The translations under genes and the position numbers were made by a program. A stretch of DNA of 6,718 bases from Bacteroidales bacterium (GTDB taxonomy: Bacteria; Bacteroidota; Bacteroidia; Bacteroidales; SMBSF77). Below, in pieces: positions 6,365 to 6,718 of this stretch; position 1 is the first letter of the stretch, and each line of letters begins with the position of its first letter. The notes under the pieces were generated by a model. That model did no database searches. It saw only the letters and a program-made list of their open reading frames with translations, and had not been told where the DNA came from. Where the stretch lies: contig JAIOTT010000009.1 of NCBI GenBank assembly GCA_021106655.1, forward strand, positions 1-6,718. The letters run 5' to 3'.

Positions 6365-6403
6365 GACATTAAAAAAAACACTATATTTGTGTGAAATAAT
6401 TAG
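6365..6403 (+). promoter_or_regulatory. Promoter module, copy B, upstream of the NucS-like gene
   Basis: The same block as at 5044-5081 with eight instead of seven A and a -7 element TATATTTG at 6382-6389. Transcription would begin near 6396, leaving a leader of about 90 nt before the ATG at 6485. Both copies are preceded by an ACTCAACTA motif (5013-5021 and 6341-6349), so similarity extends loosely upstream. Confidence 0.7.
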
Positions 6404-6484
6404 CAAAGAGGAAAAAAATACACAACATATATTTACACAATTGTTATGGGCAAGGCTACAGATGACAATAAAAATTAATGAAGC

Positions 6485-6718
6485 ATGAAACTATTTACAA
6501 TAAATACCGAGGGAAAATTTGTTCAATTTAATGAGCAAGGATTCAAAGAAGAAAATAAAGAGATTGATTTGGAAATTCTACTTAAAAACAATCCTGAATA
6601 CTTTTTTGAAAATAGTAAGATTCTGATAATCGGGAGACAAGTAACTACAAATCTAAACACCTTCATTGACTTAATTGGAGTTGACCATCTTGGAAATACA
6701 GTTGTAATTGAATTAAAA
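6485..6718 (+). CDS. NucS/DUF91-like PD-(D/E)XK nuclease domain protein (partial, 3' end off the right edge)
   Basis: The 78 visible residues start MKLFTINTEGKF and continue open to the window edge. A helix with a LEILLKNNPEYFF pattern (29-41) is followed by IIGRQV (48-53), then FIDLIGVDHLGNTVVIELK (60-78). The acidic residues and lysine form Asp62-x13-Glu76-x-Lys78, the spacing of the catalytic Asp/Glu/Lys in NucS/EndoMS endonucleases (DUF91) and PD-(D/E)XK enzymes in general. NucS acts on mismatched or branched DNA in archaea and actinobacteria. Bacteroidota homologues with this fold are not well characterised, so a mismatch-repair role is not claimed. The rest of the protein, including the remaining active-site residues, is outside the window. 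The start is the only ATG giving the family N terminus; no strong ribosome binding site is seen. Confidence 0.8.
   Translation, partial: MKLFTINTEGKFVQFNEQGFKEENKEIDLEILLKNNPEYFFENSKILIIGRQVTTNLNTFIDLIGVDHLGNTVVIELK

Larger units (their letters stand above)
6029..6484. other. Repeat-rich intergenic region between the Bro-N gene and the NucS-like gene
   Basis: This 456-bp stretch has no credible ORF. It contains four tandem GAAAYTN heptamers (6124-6151), a weak CGGTTT/AAACCG hairpin (6206-6225), heptamer and hexamer repeats (6236-6274), a pyrimidine-rich tract on the plus strand to about 6345, an ACT-rich tract and then promoter copy B. A 10-codon ORF at 6446-6478 is too short to support as a gene. 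Confidence 0.7.

Noticed and set aside
6446..6478. Ten-codon ORF in the leader of the NucS-like gene
   Set aside because: Too short, with no ribosome binding site or regulatory-peptide features, and easily due to chance.

Overview
The window looks like chromosomal DNA from a member of the Bacteroidota. The base composition is AT-rich. Start codons lack clear Shine-Dalgarno sequences. At least three sites carry the Bacteroidota -7 element TAnnTTTG, and one of them has a correctly spaced -33 TTTG. The protein families, especially the S24 repressor, Pol IV and short DnaE group, fit this phylum. The class or genus cannot be fixed from the sequence alone.

Layout. At the left edge, on the minus strand, is the first 134 codons of an XRE-type HTH regulator with the start of a LexA-like S24 autoprotease domain, including an Ala-Gly cleavage site. 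A 355-bp divergent intergenic region follows. It holds a consensus promoter for the regulator overlapped by a 19-bp inverted repeat (candidate operator), a neighbouring 12-bp palindrome, and short direct repeats close to the next gene. On the plus strand come a Y-family DNA polymerase (dinB, Pol IV) and, 77 bp later, a short C-family DNA polymerase III alpha subunit (dnaE-like). Together these three genes form an SOS-type inducible mutagenesis cassette, comparable in logic to the lexA-imuA-imuB-dnaE2 cassettes of Proteobacteria and Actinobacteria. The dnaE reading frame has no ATG where the family normally begins. The conserved N terminus is encoded from an ATT codon that lies inside a 10-bp direct repeat.

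Downstream of dnaE is a perfect 14-bp GC-rich hairpin without a U-tract. Two further plus-strand genes follow: a Bro-N-type protein with a tail reminiscent of DinD, and the N-terminal part of a NucS/DUF91-like PD-(D/E)XK nuclease cut by the right edge. Each is preceded by an almost identical 38/39-bp promoter module. The 456-bp gap between them is filled with degenerate 6- to 7-bp tandem microrepeats.

How the genes may work together (inference): DNA damage would activate RecA, trigger self-cleavage of the S24 regulator and release the dinB-dnaE operon for translesion synthesis. The two downstream genes belong to families linked to DNA transactions and share a promoter module, but nothing in the sequence proves that they belong to the same regulon.
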